DNA of 64,000 bases, taken from NCBI RefSeq assembly GCF_003258945.1, contig NZ_QLIX01000004.1:284070-348069 (forward strand), given 5' to 3'. Positions 63,908 through 64,000 of this stretch are shown here, piece after piece (within the stretch, counting starts at the first letter, position 1; each line of letters begins with the position of its first letter). Under the pieces are notes generated by a model that saw only the letters and a list, made by a program, of their open reading frames with translations, was not told where the DNA came from and did no database searches. Made by a program: the position numbers and the translations under genes. The stretch comes from Roseicella frigidaeris. GTDB taxonomy: Bacteria; Pseudomonadota; Alphaproteobacteria; Acetobacterales; Acetobacteraceae.

Positions 63908-64000
63908 CTACTGAATGTTGGCCCAGGCGTGCTGGCGAATTTTGGCCCACCTGCCGTCCCTCAACCTACGGTCTCCCGGGTGACCCGGGGGACCTGGAGT
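63908..64000 (+). mobile_element. Probable end of an IS21-family insertion sequence, truncated by window edge
   Basis: Just beyond the remnant, TGTTGGCCCAGG (63916-63927) is followed by a second TTGGCCCA at 63942-63949, 24 bp after the first (63918). IS21-type elements carry such multiple repeats at their ends and start with TG. A GTG at 63980 opens a frame (VTRGTWS) that might be the transposase (istA) start. The element continues past 64000, so the assignment is tentative. Confidence 0.5.

Overview
The window looks like chromosomal DNA of a high-GC alphaproteobacterium (close to 70% GC by eye), most likely a Rhodospirillales/Acetobacteraceae member of the Roseomonas type. The reasons are the gene order around the replication origin, hopanoid-modification genes, an alphaproteobacterial MlaA lipoprotein, DUF3576 and DUF1489 proteins, and the general codon style. 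No rRNA, tRNA or CRISPR array was seen.

Region 1 (1-22.6 kb) is devoted to the cell surface. It starts inside a polysaccharide flippase, followed by two paralogous GT32-type glycosyltransferases and a GINT1-like/formyltransferase-like protein. A small Fe-S/sulfur-stress block follows (NifU-type scaffold; TauE exporter, TIGR02186 protein and universal stress protein as an overlapping operon). Then come MlaA and a tightly packed hopanoid operon, hpnI-hpnJ-[PNPOx-like gene]-hpnK-hpnL. Convergent to it is an unusual fusion of a fatty-acid-hydroxylase (sterol desaturase) domain with a CelD/FemAB-like GNAT domain. That fusion is divergent from a second polysaccharide operon (ExoY-like priming transferase, Wzz/BY-kinase, GT2).

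Region 2 (22-39.4 kb) is mixed metabolism and accessory DNA: nitroreductase, a degenerate receiver-like protein, an OmpR-type regulator, GTP cyclohydrolase II, an L,D-transpeptidase-like protein, YggS, a ThiE-like protein, a porin and a DUF3576 lipoprotein. Next come an orphan heavy-metal RND pump, AzlCD, a DUF1489 protein, a periplasmic-type beta-carbonic anhydrase, and a three-gene membrane/AAA-ATPase operon that I do not recognise as a known system. The last gene of that operon carries an apparent single-base frameshift.

Region 3 (39.4-64 kb) is the origin-proximal core: leuS-lptE-holA, then parB-parA-rsmG-mnmG-(hypothetical)-mnmE on the minus strand with two parS sites at the mnmG/rsmG junction, a damaged DUF255 gene, ogt-qor-lysR, GNAT, a MESH1-like HD protein, rho, hemJ, a HAD phosphatase, hemH and hemE. 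The 301-bp gap between hemE and ppsR holds DnaA-box-like sites and a dense cluster of GANTC methylation sites, and matches the position of Caulobacter Cori, so I call it oriC. Beyond it lie ppsR, maf, a papain-like orphan with an AT-rich upstream region, and a gene remnant cut by what looks like the end of an IS21-family element running off the window.

A 68-bp palindromic intergenic repeat occurs as two well-preserved copies (23567 and 57456) and two decayed ones (30431 and about 30585). The most promising leads for something new are the TM/AAA three-gene operon (35863-38324), the hydroxylase-GNAT fusion (15186-17360), and the GT32-GT32-GINT1-like set. The most solid architectural observations are the oriC and parS sites.
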